Assembly: GCF_012910705.2 (NCBI RefSeq)
Contig: NZ_WTVG02000039.1
Coordinates: 310,001-374,000, forward strand
DNA: 64,000 bases
Direction of reading: 5' to 3'
DNA from: Aromatoleum anaerobium
Lineage (GTDB): Bacteria > Pseudomonadota > Gammaproteobacteria > Burkholderiales > Rhodocyclaceae
Shown: positions 55,876-64,000 of the stretch, piece by piece
How positions within the stretch are numbered: position 1 is the first letter of the stretch
How the letters are laid out: the number at the start of each line of letters is the position of its first letter
Made by a program: the position numbers and the translations under genes
The notes under the pieces: model-generated
Seen by the model: the letters and a program-made list of their open reading frames with translations, nothing else
Database searches by the model: none
What the model was told of the DNA's origin: nothing

Positions 55876-58236
55876 TCAGCTTCCCCACCGATAACGCAGG
55901 CCGATCCACGCGGTTCGCGGCGCACCGGGAGCCACGGCCTGCTCGCTGCGCCACGCGTCCGGATCCGCTGCGAAGGCGCTATTGGGGCCGACGAAAGAGT
56001 TCTCGGCCAGCACGCCGCCCGTCGAATAGCGCTTGTCGAAGACATTGTCGAGGCGGCCGAACAGCATCCAGCCGCTGCCCAGCCGATAGTCGGCACTCAT
56101 GTTGAACAGGGCATAGCCCGGCACCCTGCCGCGCCCGCCGAACTCGTCGCCGGCGCGATGCGCGTTGTTCTCATTGCCACGGGCGTACTGCCTCGAATAT
56201 GCAACCAGGTCGGCTCCGACGCGCAGCGCCGCAGTGGCGCGCCAGGACAGCGCGACCTTGAGGCTATGTGCGGGCAGCCCCGGCAGGCGGTCGCCGCTGG
56301 AGACGAGGATCTCGTCCTCACCGCAGCCGTCCCGGCCTGCGGTGCTGTTGTTTTCGGCCAGCACGCAGGCCGAAGAGCGGAACACGGCGCGCAGATAATT
56401 GTAGTGCAGCTGCCAGTCCAGCGAGCCGGTTTCGCCATCCAGTCCCAGCTCGATGCCGTCGCGTCGCGTCTTGCCGAAGTTCGTGAAGTAGCCGAGGCTG
56501 CCGCCGGTGCCGACGAAGAGAATGTCGTCATGGTTGGTGCTGCGGAACGCGCCGGCGTTCCAGCGAACATCATCCGACAGCCGGCCACGCAGGCCGAGTT
56601 CGAACGTGCGCGTCACGACCTGTTCGAGGAAGGGGTCGGCCGCCATCGCGTTGGGCAGGCTGCAGGCGTTTTCCGGATCGGCACAACCGAGTTCGATCGG
56701 CGACGGAGCCCGGTTGCCCTGGCTGAAGCCGCCATAGCCCGTGAGGTCCGGACTCATCTGCCAGGTGAAACCCAGCGCGGGGTTCAATTTGCGATACGTG
56801 AAATCACCGTCGAGATTGCCCGGCGCGTTCGGGCGCAGGCGATCATCGCTGATGACACGAGTGTGGTTGTAACGCAGCGAACCGGTCATCTGCACCGCCG
56901 GCGTCAGTGCGACGCTGTCGGTGACGTAAATGCTCGTGGTGCGCGTGCGGCCGAGCAGTTCATTGACCTCTTCCTCGTCGTCGGTGGGCTGGACGCCGCG
57001 GCTGCCGTCGAGTTCCCCTTCCTGTCCGGTCTGGCGGAAGTTGCTGCGGCCGCGGTCGTGCGACGCGCCGAGCGCGAACTGGTGCGCGCCGGCGATGCGG
57101 CTTCCCTGCAGTGCGACGCCCGCCGCATTCTGGCGCGTCGCGGTGCGGTTGAGCGCGCCGTTCTCATCGTCGCCGGCCTCGAAATCGTCTTCGAGATCGC
57201 CGTTCAAGGTGCGAGTGTGCGTGCGCCGCACGTAGGCCGTGCCGGAAAGCTGGTCGCTGTCGTTGAGCCAGTGGCTGCCGGACAACGCCAGCAGCGTGCC
57301 GCGATTGCGGGTCTGGTCCGGATGGGTGAAGACGGCCTCGCGCCCCTCGGCGCGCAGCAGGCTTTCGGGCACGACGCCGTTGCCGACGAGATCGGTGCGG
57401 GCGTGGGTGAGCGTGAGCGCGAGGTCCGTCACGCCGGCGGTCCAGCCGAACTTGCCGAAGACCTGGCCGACATCGGTCGGCGAGTGGTCGCGCCAGCCGT
57501 CCTCCTTGAGCCCTTCGGCGGCCAGGAACCATGACGCTTCGTTGCGCGTGCCGCCGTGTTGAATCGCACCGCCGCGACGGCCGAACGAGCCGCCGTACAC
57601 CTCGAACTCACCGCCCGGATGAGTGTCGCCGCGCTTGGTTTCGAGCGCCAGGGCTCCACCCAGCGTATTCAGGCCGTAGAGCGGATTCGAGCCGGGCACC
57701 AGCGTCATCGACGCGATCGCCGAGCGCGGGATGAGGTCCCAGTTCACGACGTCGCCGAACGGTTCATTCACGCGCACGCCGTCGAGGAACACCGACAGCC
57801 CCTGCGGCGTACCGAGCAGCGGCGACGCCGAAAAGCCGCGGTAGTTCAGGTCCGCCTGGTAGGGATTGCCCTGCATCTCATTCACGTTGATGCTCGGCAG
57901 CCGGCGCTGCAGGCTCTCGGCGAGCGAAACCCCGCCCGCTTCGCGCAAGCTCTGCGCGGGCATCGTCTGCACATTGGCCGGAATCTGCTCACGCGGCAGG
58001 CCGATACCGGGCAACAGCGTCGTGCCGATGATCTCCACCGGCTCGAGCATCGCCTCCGCCGCCTGCGGCGGCATCGCGTTCTGCGCCTCGGCGCTGCCGC
58101 CTGCCATCATCGCAGCGGCCAATGCGAGCTGCGAGCATGTCGTCATCGACAGAAGGTATCTTGCGCGGATACCGGAATCGTCCCGCAAAGCGTTCCTGCC
58201 TGCCCTCCCCGGCAGGGTTCTTGATGACTTGGTCAT
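55876..58236 (-). CDS. TonB-dependent outer-membrane receptor
   Basis: 786 residues from the ATG at 58236. After a signal region, the plug holds the TonB-box-like EPVEIIGTTLLPGIG and the plug motif GLSVFLDGVRVNEPFGDVVN and GGALALETKRG. The 22-strand barrel ends WIGLRYRW. Cys pairs in extracellular loops (CADPENAC, CVLAENN) are visible. It imports a metal chelate or other ligand; ligand unknown. It lies beside a Cache-domain remnant. Confidence 0.88.
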   Translation of the reverse strand: MTKSSRTLPGRAGRNALRDDSGIRARYLLSMTTCSQLALAAAMMAGGSAEAQNAMPPQAAEAMLEPVEIIGTTLLPGIGLPREQIPANVQTMPAQSLREAGGVSLAESLQRRLPSINVNEMQGNPYQADLNYRGFSASPLLGTPQGLSVFLDGVRVNEPFGDVVNWDLIPRSAIASMTLVPGSNPLYGLNTLGGALALETKRGDTHPGGEFEVYGGSFGRRGGAIQHGGTRNEASWFLAAEGLKEDGWRDHSPTDVGQVFGKFGWTAGVTDLALTLTHARTDLVGNGVVPESLLRAEGREAVFTHPDQTRNRGTLLALSGSHWLNDSDQLSGTAYVRRTHTRTLNGDLEDDFEAGDDENGALNRTATRQNAAGVALQGSRIAGAHQFALGASHDRGRSNFRQTGQEGELDGSRGVQPTDDEEEVNELLGRTRTTSIYVTDSVALTPAVQMTGSLRYNHTRVISDDRLRPNAPGNLDGDFTYRKLNPALGFTWQMSPDLTGYGGFSQGNRAPSPIELGCADPENACSLPNAMAADPFLEQVVTRTFELGLRGRLSDDVRWNAGAFRSTNHDDILFVGTGGSLGYFTNFGKTRRDGIELGLDGETGSLDWQLHYNYLRAVFRSSACVLAENNSTAGRDGCGEDEILVSSGDRLPGLPAHSLKVALSWRATAALRVGADLVAYSRQYARGNENNAHRAGDEFGGRGRVPGYALFNMSADYRLGSGWMLFGRLDNVFDKRYSTGGVLAENSFVGPNSAFAADPDAWRSEQAVAPGAPRTAWIGLRYRWGS

Positions 58237-58256
58237 ACCGGCTGTCTCGATCTTCC

Positions 58257-58613
58257 TTAGTTGATGTAATGCCCGACACCGATCAGCGCGCCGCCTTCGC
58301 GGCGCCCGTACGAGCGCTTGTTCTCGACGCGATTCGTCACCGGATTGCGCCATATGTACGCGATGGGCGGCTCGTCTGCGGACTTGAGCTTGTCGATCAT
58401 CCCGGCGACGAGTGCGTGCCCTCGGCGTCCTTCAGGCCCCGTGCATGCAAGGTATATGCCATTCTGACCACGCCGGCGCCGGCCGTGACACCGGGTCCAG
58501 GCCGGCCATTCCGCACACCCCGCCCCCCTCAACGCCGCCTCGAGGCGCTTCCGGCAGGGTTCGAAGGCTGGCACGCACCCTCGAAGCGAGCGTTGTGTCC
58601 GCACCGGCGACAC
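58257..58613 (-). pseudogene. probable Cache-domain protein remnant
   Basis: 118 codons. The last 45 (DKLKSADEPPIAYIWRNPVT, then NRVENKRSYGRREGGALIGV) match the C-terminus of a single-Cache sensor domain. The expected LKDAEGT block lies in a different frame just before (around 58400), so a frameshift probably broke the gene. No intact signal peptide is seen. Confidence 0.4.
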
Positions 58614-58686
58614 CTATAGTGGAAATGCAAACGCTCGGCACAGACCGGCAGAAACTCCAGGGAGCAACGCATTCGGGAGAAGGAAC

Positions 58687-58992
58687 ATGGACACCAGATC
58701 AACTTTCCTGGCGGCGATGGCAACACTGGCGCTGATCGTGCCGCCGAGCATGGCGGCTCCCGACAAAGTCAGGGATCAATCCTTCGACGAGCAGGCGCGG
58801 GCAGTGCAAGAACGGGTGGAACTCAAACAGGACGCGGGCGTGTTCGGACGGCCCGGCGACGTTCCCGGCGAGGAAGGCCCGCGCGGAAGCTCGGTGGGCG
58901 ACCGCGATCTCGATCGCTACGTCCAGCGGCTGGGGTTTGAGATTCGCATGAGAAACGCGATCGCAGACCGCGATTCGGCCGGTTTCCACTAA
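58687..58992 (+). CDS. small secreted protein
   Basis: 101 residues with a signal peptide (cleavage near PSMAA) and a ribosome site GGGAGAAGG. The mature part is charged (SFDEQARAVQERVELKQDAG), with no known domain. Divergent from the gene at 58257. Function unknown. Confidence 0.55.
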   Translation: MDTRSTFLAAMATLALIVPPSMAAPDKVRDQSFDEQARAVQERVELKQDAGVFGRPGDVPGEEGPRGSSVGDRDLDRYVQRLGFEIRMRNAIADRDSAGFH

Positions 58993-59040
58993 CGCCATCC
59001 CGCGCCGGGCCTGCATCCCGGCCGGGCGTGCTCGCGAACT

Positions 59041-60003
59041 TCATTGCGGGAGCGGACCCGCGCTGCCGGCCTGAACGCCGGCCGGACGCGGCGGGTCAGC
59101 CGCAGCGATTGCGGTAGAGGGTTGCACGTCGCGAAGATCCGGGAGGCCACCAAGGCCGAGTTCGCCCGCCACCTCGTCGATGAATTGCCGGTGCTCGCGC
59201 GGCGCGTTGCTGCGCCAGTGACGCAAGTACTGTGACAAGTCGACGGTGGCGTCGGCCGGATGCAGATTCAGGTAGCGAAGCGCAGCCCAGTGCTCGGGAG
59301 CCCGTTCGAACAAAGGCAGCAACAGGTTCGCGACGACCTCGTTGTCGTCGCGGCGGTACGGGTCGCCGGCGAGGACATCGAGCTTCGCATGCAACCATCG
59401 GCCCGCCGAAACACCTCCGGGCAAACGGCGATGCGGCTCGGCGACAAGGCGGTCTGCATAGCCGCGCAGCGCCGCAGCGTAATCTTTCCAGGCTGAATAG
59501 GGCGCGTCGGTCTGCCAGCGGGTTGCCATGCTGCGAAGCGCGTAAAGGCCCGCGGCTTCGCAAACCGCCTCTTCGAACCACTGGTTGCGCTTGCGCCCCG
59601 CGACGCCGGCGGCGCCCGCGAAGTTCGACATGATGTGGCACAGCTCATGTCCGAACTGGTACGCGTATTGCGCCCAGCTCCGGTTGCGCGCCGACAGCCG
59701 TATCTGGTATTCGCCGGCGCCTCCCCTTTCATAGAGGGTTACCGGGCTACCGGGAGCATGCGTGACCAGGATCGGCTGATCGAGCACACCTCCGCGGCGG
59801 CTGATCAACTCGTCGGCGACGGCACGGAGCAGTGTTTCGATCTCCTCGCGATCGGCTGAGCCCCACCCCTCGCCTTCGACGAGAATCGTCACGCCGCCCG
59901 GAGCTTCTGCAGCCCCGGCAGCGGGCGCACGGGACAGAGCAGCGATCCCGATCAGCATCGCGAAAACAAGAATCAGCCGTGCGACGATTCGGTTCTCATC
60001 CAT
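59041..60003 (-). CDS. HExxH metalloprotease-like secreted protein
   Basis: 320 residues from the ATG at 60003 (MDENRIVARLILVFAMLIGI). A signal peptide ends near GAAEA. QFGHELCHIMSNF has the HExxH zinc motif and WFEEAVCEAAGLYAL offers the third ligand Glu, as in gluzincins. The C-terminal third is Pro/Ala-rich. Substrate unknown. Confidence 0.7.
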   Translation of the reverse strand: MDENRIVARLILVFAMLIGIAALSRAPAAGAAEAPGGVTILVEGEGWGSADREEIETLLRAVADELISRRGGVLDQPILVTHAPGSPVTLYERGGAGEYQIRLSARNRSWAQYAYQFGHELCHIMSNFAGAAGVAGRKRNQWFEEAVCEAAGLYALRSMATRWQTDAPYSAWKDYAAALRGYADRLVAEPHRRLPGGVSAGRWLHAKLDVLAGDPYRRDDNEVVANLLLPLFERAPEHWAALRYLNLHPADATVDLSQYLRHWRSNAPREHRQFIDEVAGELGLGGLPDLRDVQPSTAIAAADPPRPAGVQAGSAGPLPQ

Positions 60004-60123
60004 CTCACCGTTCCTCCCGGCATCGATGCGGCGGCGCCGTTGCACAGGCGGCACCTGCGCTGTCACGCAAGTGCCGCCACCGCTCCCCCGGATTTCGGCT
60101 GTTGCCGCCGGGGAGTCAGCACA

Positions 60124-61917
60124 TCAGGATTTGTGCAGCTTGAACACCCACACCGAACCGCCCTGCTCGAGGAAGTTCACGCGCTTGGCGACGTCGCCGC
60201 CCCACAGCGGCACCGCGCCGCCCCAGCCCGACACGACCGCGACGTACTGTTCGCCGTTGTCATCCCAGGTGATCGGCGGCGCAATGATCCCGGAACCGGT
60301 CTGGAACTTCCACGCCTCGGCGCCGGTGGTCGCGTCGACCGCCTTCAGATAGCCTTCCGGCGTGCCGTAGAACACCAGGTTGCCGCCGGTCGTCAGCACG
60401 CCGCCCCACAGCGGCGCGTTGTTCTTGACTTCCCAGACGATCTTGCCGCTGACCGGGTCGACCGCGCGCAGCGCGCCGATGTAATCGTCGTGCAGCGGCT
60501 TGATCGTGAAGCCTGCGCCGAGGTAGGCGGCGCCGCGCTTGTACGACACCGGCTCGTTCCAAATGTCCATCGCCCATTCGTTGGCCGGCACGTAGAAGTA
60601 GCCGGTCTTCGGGCTGAACGCCATCGGCATCTGGTTCTTGCCGCCGAGGAAGGACGGGGCGTTGAGCACGGTCGTGCCCTTCTTGCCGTCGCCGCCGCCT
60701 TCGGTGAACGGGTTGCCGGGACGCTTCGTGTCATCGTAGATCGGCCGTCCGGTCTTGAGGTCGATGCCCTTCGCCCAGTCGATCTGCTTGACGAACGGGA
60801 AGGCGTTCAGCAGCTTGCCGTTGGTGCGGTCATTGACGAAGAAGAAGCCGTTGCGGTCGGCCTTGCCGCCGGCCTTGACCGTCTTGCCGGTCTTCGGGTC
60901 CTTGTATTCGAAGGACACGAATTCGTTGACGCCGTCATAGTCCCAGCCGTCGTGCGGCGTGGTCTGGTAGTGCCAGACGATCTTGCCGGTGTCCGGATCG
61001 ATCGCGACCGTCGAGGATGAATACAGGTTGTCGCCCGGGCGCAGCCAGCTGTTCCACGGCGACGGGTTGCCGGTGCCGATGAAGATCAGGTTGACGTCCG
61101 GATCGTAGTAGGCCGACAGCCACGGTGCGGCGCCGCCGGTTTTCCACAGGTCGCCCGGCCACGTCGCGTTGGTCTTGCCCGAGATGCCGTTCTCGACCTC
61201 TTTGCCGGCCGCATCGTACTTGAAACCCATGTGGCCTTCGACGACCGGCCGCGTCCACACCAGCTTGCCGGTCTTGGCATCGCGCGCATCGACGCGGCCG
61301 ACGATGCCGAATTCGCCGCCGGAGTTGCCGGTGATGACCATGCCCTTGACGATCTGCGGCGCCGCGGTGAAGGAGTAGCCGGCCTTGTAGTCCTCGATCT
61401 TCTCCTTCCATACGACCTTGCCGGTGTCCTTGTTCAGCGCGACGAGCTGCGCGTCGAGCGTGCCGAAGATCACCAGGTCGCCATAGATTGCGGCACCGCG
61501 GTTGACGACGTCGCAGCACGGCATGATGCCGTCCGGCAGGCGGTGCTCGTACTTCCACAGCTTCTCGCCGGTCTTGACGTCGAGCGCGAAGATGCGGCTG
61601 TAGGACGCGGTGACGAACATCTTGCCGTCGTGCACGATCGGCTGCGACTGCTGCCCGCGCTGCTTTTCGCCGCCGAACGAGAACGACCACACCGGCACGA
61701 GATTCTTGACCGTCTCCGGGTTGATCTGCGTCAGCGGGCTGAAGCGCTGCCCTTTCGTGCCGAGGCCGTGCGTAACCACCTGCGTGGTGACCGTGTCGTC
61801 GTTCAGGATGTCCGCATCGGTCACTTCCTTCGCCTGGGCGACTCCGACGCCCGCGAGAGCGAGCGCGAGAACCGTGGCGGCGACGGGCCCCCGTATGTTT
61901 TTCCGGATCTGCTTCAT
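60124..61917 (-). CDS. PQQ-dependent alcohol dehydrogenase (lanthanide-type)
   Basis: 597 residues with a signal peptide ending at GVAQA. An eight-bladed propeller with vicinal cysteines CC (134-135) and Trp-docking repeats. The catalytic Asp326 is in HDGWDYDG; Asp328, two residues on, is the extra Asp that marks lanthanide-binding enzymes (XoxF, PedH/ExaF), where calcium enzymes have Ala, Ser or Thr. It oxidises alcohols in the periplasm. No cytochrome gene is visible in the window. Confidence 0.88.
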   Translation of the reverse strand: MKQIRKNIRGPVAATVLALALAGVGVAQAKEVTDADILNDDTVTTQVVTHGLGTKGQRFSPLTQINPETVKNLVPVWSFSFGGEKQRGQQSQPIVHDGKMFVTASYSRIFALDVKTGEKLWKYEHRLPDGIMPCCDVVNRGAAIYGDLVIFGTLDAQLVALNKDTGKVVWKEKIEDYKAGYSFTAAPQIVKGMVITGNSGGEFGIVGRVDARDAKTGKLVWTRPVVEGHMGFKYDAAGKEVENGISGKTNATWPGDLWKTGGAAPWLSAYYDPDVNLIFIGTGNPSPWNSWLRPGDNLYSSSTVAIDPDTGKIVWHYQTTPHDGWDYDGVNEFVSFEYKDPKTGKTVKAGGKADRNGFFFVNDRTNGKLLNAFPFVKQIDWAKGIDLKTGRPIYDDTKRPGNPFTEGGGDGKKGTTVLNAPSFLGGKNQMPMAFSPKTGYFYVPANEWAMDIWNEPVSYKRGAAYLGAGFTIKPLHDDYIGALRAVDPVSGKIVWEVKNNAPLWGGVLTTGGNLVFYGTPEGYLKAVDATTGAEAWKFQTGSGIIAPPITWDDNGEQYVAVVSGWGGAVPLWGGDVAKRVNFLEQGGSVWVFKLHKS

Positions 61918-62427
61918 TTACCTTCCTCCTTGCATTTCTCGTCGTTTTGTTCGGGAACGCCCCCGGACAGGTTCGTCCGGTTCGACAGCCATTCCCGCAA
62001 GGGCCATGCCATCGGCAGGCATATACCAAAATAGGTATTCCCGGCCGCAAGCGCAGGAATTTCTCGCCGTAAACCTGTAGCGAATGACAGCAGTCGTTCC
62101 GTTTCGGAACAGCACGGATATCCGCGAGTCCCGGGCCCGCCGCGTCACCGCCATGGCACAGGCCTTGCTGAAAGCCGGTCATAGCGCGGCGTCCCGCGCC
62201 CGGCGGAGGGGGTTTCATGTTGATTGTCAGTTTGGTGCGGACGAATCGTGGCCTTCGAGTCGGTCGCCGTTGTCGGCGCATGCACCGCGCAGGACGCGAC
62301 GCGATTGAAATGCCTGCCCTCCCGATGCCGCCGCAGTTCCGCCGCCGGGCCGAGTCCGGGGAGGCGTACCGCCGTCCGGTCGCGCATCGCTTTCCCGCCG
62401 CCGAACCGGCAGTCCGGGGCGCTGGCG
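61918..62427. other. 510 bp divergent promoter region
   Basis: Between the PQQ dehydrogenase and the histidine kinase genes. It should carry both promoters. Short open frames across it are shadows or weak starts; no recognisable gene or RNA is seen. An AAATAGG-type stretch near 62029 is AT-richer than its surroundings. Confidence 0.4.
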
Positions 62428-63807
62428 ATGCATGCTAAGTCGACGACGCTCGGCACCCGTGTGGGCCTTGCGCTGATCGCCACGCTCGCGCTGATCATGC
62501 TTGCGGGCGCCGGGTGGTGGGTGCGCGAGACGCGCCGGGCGATCCACGAGGAAGTCCAGGCCGCAAGCCATGTCGCACAGCAGTGGATCGACGTGCTGGT
62601 GTCCGAAACCCTGCGCGACCCCACCGACGGGCCGGTGCGGCTGATGGCGCATCTGCGCGCGGTCGGGCGCCTGCGCGCCAACCAGCTCGAAGTGATCGCG
62701 GCCGACGGCGTGCGCAGGTACCTGTCGCCCGAACCGACCTACAAGGCCGGCCGCTTCGCGCCCGAGTGGTTTGCCGGCTGGCTCGCGCCGGCCGTGGCCC
62801 CGCGCCACTTCGATGCCGGCGATCAGCGCATCGTGCTGCGCCCGGACGCCTCGCGCGCGATCCTCGACGCCTGGGACGACCTCAGCACCGGACTGGGCTC
62901 GGCGCTGGCGCTGCTGCTGCTCGTCGCGCTCGCCGCACGGCTGGCGCTGAACCGCGCGCTCGCCCCGCTCGCCCGCATCGATGCGGCCCTTGCACGCGGC
63001 GCCGACGGCCGCTTCGATATCCGCCTGCCGGGCTACCGTGTCATCGAACTCGACCGCCTCGCCGGCAGCTACAACCGTCTTGCCGATACCCTCGACCAGG
63101 CGCGCGCGCAGAACCTGCGGCTGGAACAGGACCAGGCGTTTGCGCGCGCCGTGCAGGCGCGCCTCGCGGAGGAGCGGCGCGTGATCGCGCGCGAGCTGCA
63201 CGACGAGCTCGGCCAGGCGATCACCGCAGTGCGCGCGATCTCCGGCGCGATCCTGCAGCGCTGCGAGGACCAGCCGCAGATTTACGGCAGCGCGCAGGCG
63301 ATCCTCGCGATGACCGGCCAGATGCAGGACGGCGTGCGCGCGATCCTGCAGCGCCTGCGTCCGGCCAGCGCGAATGGCAACGGCCAGCTCGACCGCGCGG
63401 TGGCCGACTACTGCCGCCTGTGGTCCGGCCACCATCCGCATATCCGCGTCGACTGCGTCACCTCGCCGCCGGGAGCAGCGACCGACGAGGCGCTCGGGCT
63501 CACCGTGCTGCGCCTGCTGCAGGAAAGTCTCACCAACGTCGCCCGCCATGCCGGCGCGTCGCGCGTCGAAGTGCGCCTGGAGTTCAAGTCCGATGCGGTC
63601 GCGCTCGAAGTCTGCGACAACGGTCGCGGCCTGGCAGCCGAACCCGGTGCCGGACGCTTCGGCCTCGCCGGCATGAAGGAGCGCGTCGCCGAATGGCGCG
63701 GCGAACTGCGCCTTGACACGCCGCCCGGCGGCGGCCTGCGCGTGAGCGCGCATCTACCGAAAAACCCGCCTTGCGAGGAACTCCCCGATGGCCTGCGCAC
63801 CGCTTGA
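62428..63807 (+). CDS. NarL-type sensor histidine kinase
   Basis: 459 residues from the ATG at 62428 (MHAKSTTLGTRVGLALIATL). Two transmembrane helices flank a periplasmic sensing segment of about 120 residues. A HAMP linker leads to HisKA_3 with RELHDELGQAITAVRAIS (phosphorylated His) and an HATPase (RHAGASRVEVRL, CDNGRGLA, GLAGMKERV). Its position divergent from the PQQ dehydrogenase suggests it senses alcohol or lanthanide supply, as PedS2-type kinases do. Confidence 0.88.
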   Translation: MHAKSTTLGTRVGLALIATLALIMLAGAGWWVRETRRAIHEEVQAASHVAQQWIDVLVSETLRDPTDGPVRLMAHLRAVGRLRANQLEVIAADGVRRYLSPEPTYKAGRFAPEWFAGWLAPAVAPRHFDAGDQRIVLRPDASRAILDAWDDLSTGLGSALALLLLVALAARLALNRALAPLARIDAALARGADGRFDIRLPGYRVIELDRLAGSYNRLADTLDQARAQNLRLEQDQAFARAVQARLAEERRVIARELHDELGQAITAVRAISGAILQRCEDQPQIYGSAQAILAMTGQMQDGVRAILQRLRPASANGNGQLDRAVADYCRLWSGHHPHIRVDCVTSPPGAATDEALGLTVLRLLQESLTNVARHAGASRVEVRLEFKSDAVALEVCDNGRGLAAEPGAGRFGLAGMKERVAEWRGELRLDTPPGGGLRVSAHLPKNPPCEELPDGLRTA

Positions 63808-64000
63808 AAGCCTCCGCCTCATCCTCGCCGACGACCACGCCGTCGTCCGCATGGGTTTTCGCATGCTGCTCGAAGGCGCCGGCGCGCACGTGGTCGCCGA
63901 AGCCGACAGCGGCGAGGCGGCGCTCGCGGCCTTCGCCGAACACCGCCCCGATGCCTTGCTGATGGACGTATCGATGCCCGGCATCGGCGGGCTCGCCGCG
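63788..64000 (+). CDS. response regulator, partial
   Basis: 71 codons from an ATG at 63788 that overlaps the kinase end by 20 bases. The receiver opening LILADDHAVVRMGFRML and the phosphorylated Asp in ALLMDVSMPGIGG are intact. The output domain lies beyond the window; a LuxR/NarL type is expected. Confidence 0.88.
   Translation, partial: MACAPLESLRLILADDHAVVRMGFRMLLEGAGAHVVAEADSGEAALAAFAEHRPDALLMDVSMPGIGGLAA

Noticed and set aside
62227-63753. Minus-strand 508-codon frame
   Set aside because: Mirror of the histidine kinase, which has all its motifs on the plus strand.
1-64000. CRISPR array or cas operon
   Set aside because: No regularly spaced repeats with unique spacers occur. The iteron array has short irregular spacing and lies inside a coding sequence, and the Cas2-like protein stands alone.
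1-64000. tRNA or rRNA genes, including one as the attachment site
   Set aside because: No cloverleaf-like or conserved tRNA arm sequence was recognised by eye, including around the integrase and ettA. A tRNAscan run would settle this.

Overview
The window covers most of an integrated prophage (about 1 to 49.3 kb, running off the left edge) followed by 15 kb of host chromosome. The DNA is GC-rich. The host genes (EttA, a TonB-dependent receptor, a trimeric-type porin, and a PQQ alcohol dehydrogenase beside a NarL-type two-component pair) suggest a betaproteobacterium of the Azoarcus/Aromatoleum/Thauera kind. That taxon is inferred from gene content and style only.

Prophage late region, leftward, 1 to 24.4 kb. 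In transcription order: structural/tail-associated proteins and an NlpC/P60-like amidase, small and large terminase, portal, scaffold, a major capsid protein of the N4-gp56 type, small head genes, a methyltransferase/GT9 fusion, a head-tail adaptor, a lysis cassette (holin-like protein, lipoprotein, SAR endolysin, Rz/Rz1 spanins) and large tail/virion proteins. The capsid gene is split by a group I intron that carries an HNH endonuclease on the opposite strand. An IS630-family element sits exactly at the adaptor start codon.

Prophage early-left region, leftward, 24.8 to 34.3 kb. A Cro-like protein, HNH genes, a ribbon-helix-helix protein, a replication initiator with an iteron-like array inside its coding sequence, DnaB helicase, RusA, NinB, several further HNH nucleases and a likely late regulator. 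A second IS630-family element splits an HNH/AP2-type gene.

Immunity and accessory region, 34.3 to 38.3 kb. A CI-like repressor that carries a +1 frameshift, BrnT/BrnA toxin-antitoxin, two DUF1640 paralogues, a lipoprotein and a SinR/Cas2-like orphan. Two operator/promoter blocks about 4 kb apart share the half-site TTAAACA with its inverted partner TGTTTAA. They drive the leftward and rightward early operons.

Early-right region, rightward, 38.3 to 48.2 kb. A tightly overlapping operon with YqaJ exonuclease, an HNH nuclease, a RecT annealase and many small unknown genes. Its distal end (46.4 to 48.3 kb) changes character: short genes are separated by 57 to 70 bp imperfect hairpins with integron attC features. 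They carry a DNA adenine methyltransferase and an Acb2/Tad1-like (anti-CBASS type) gene. A tyrosine integrase ends the prophage.

Host region, 49.3 to 64 kb. ettA, a periplasmic metallo-beta-lactamase-fold hydrolase, a small acidic protein, a methyltransferase, a sodium/proton antiporter, a porin, a TonB receptor, a degenerate Cache-domain remnant, a HExxH protease-like protein, a PQQ alcohol dehydrogenase with the Asp-Tyr-Asp signature of lanthanide enzymes, and a histidine kinase/response regulator pair that may control it.

Two IS insertions, the repressor frameshift and the disrupted HNH gene suggest the prophage is partly decayed. The recombination, replication, packaging and lysis modules otherwise read intact.
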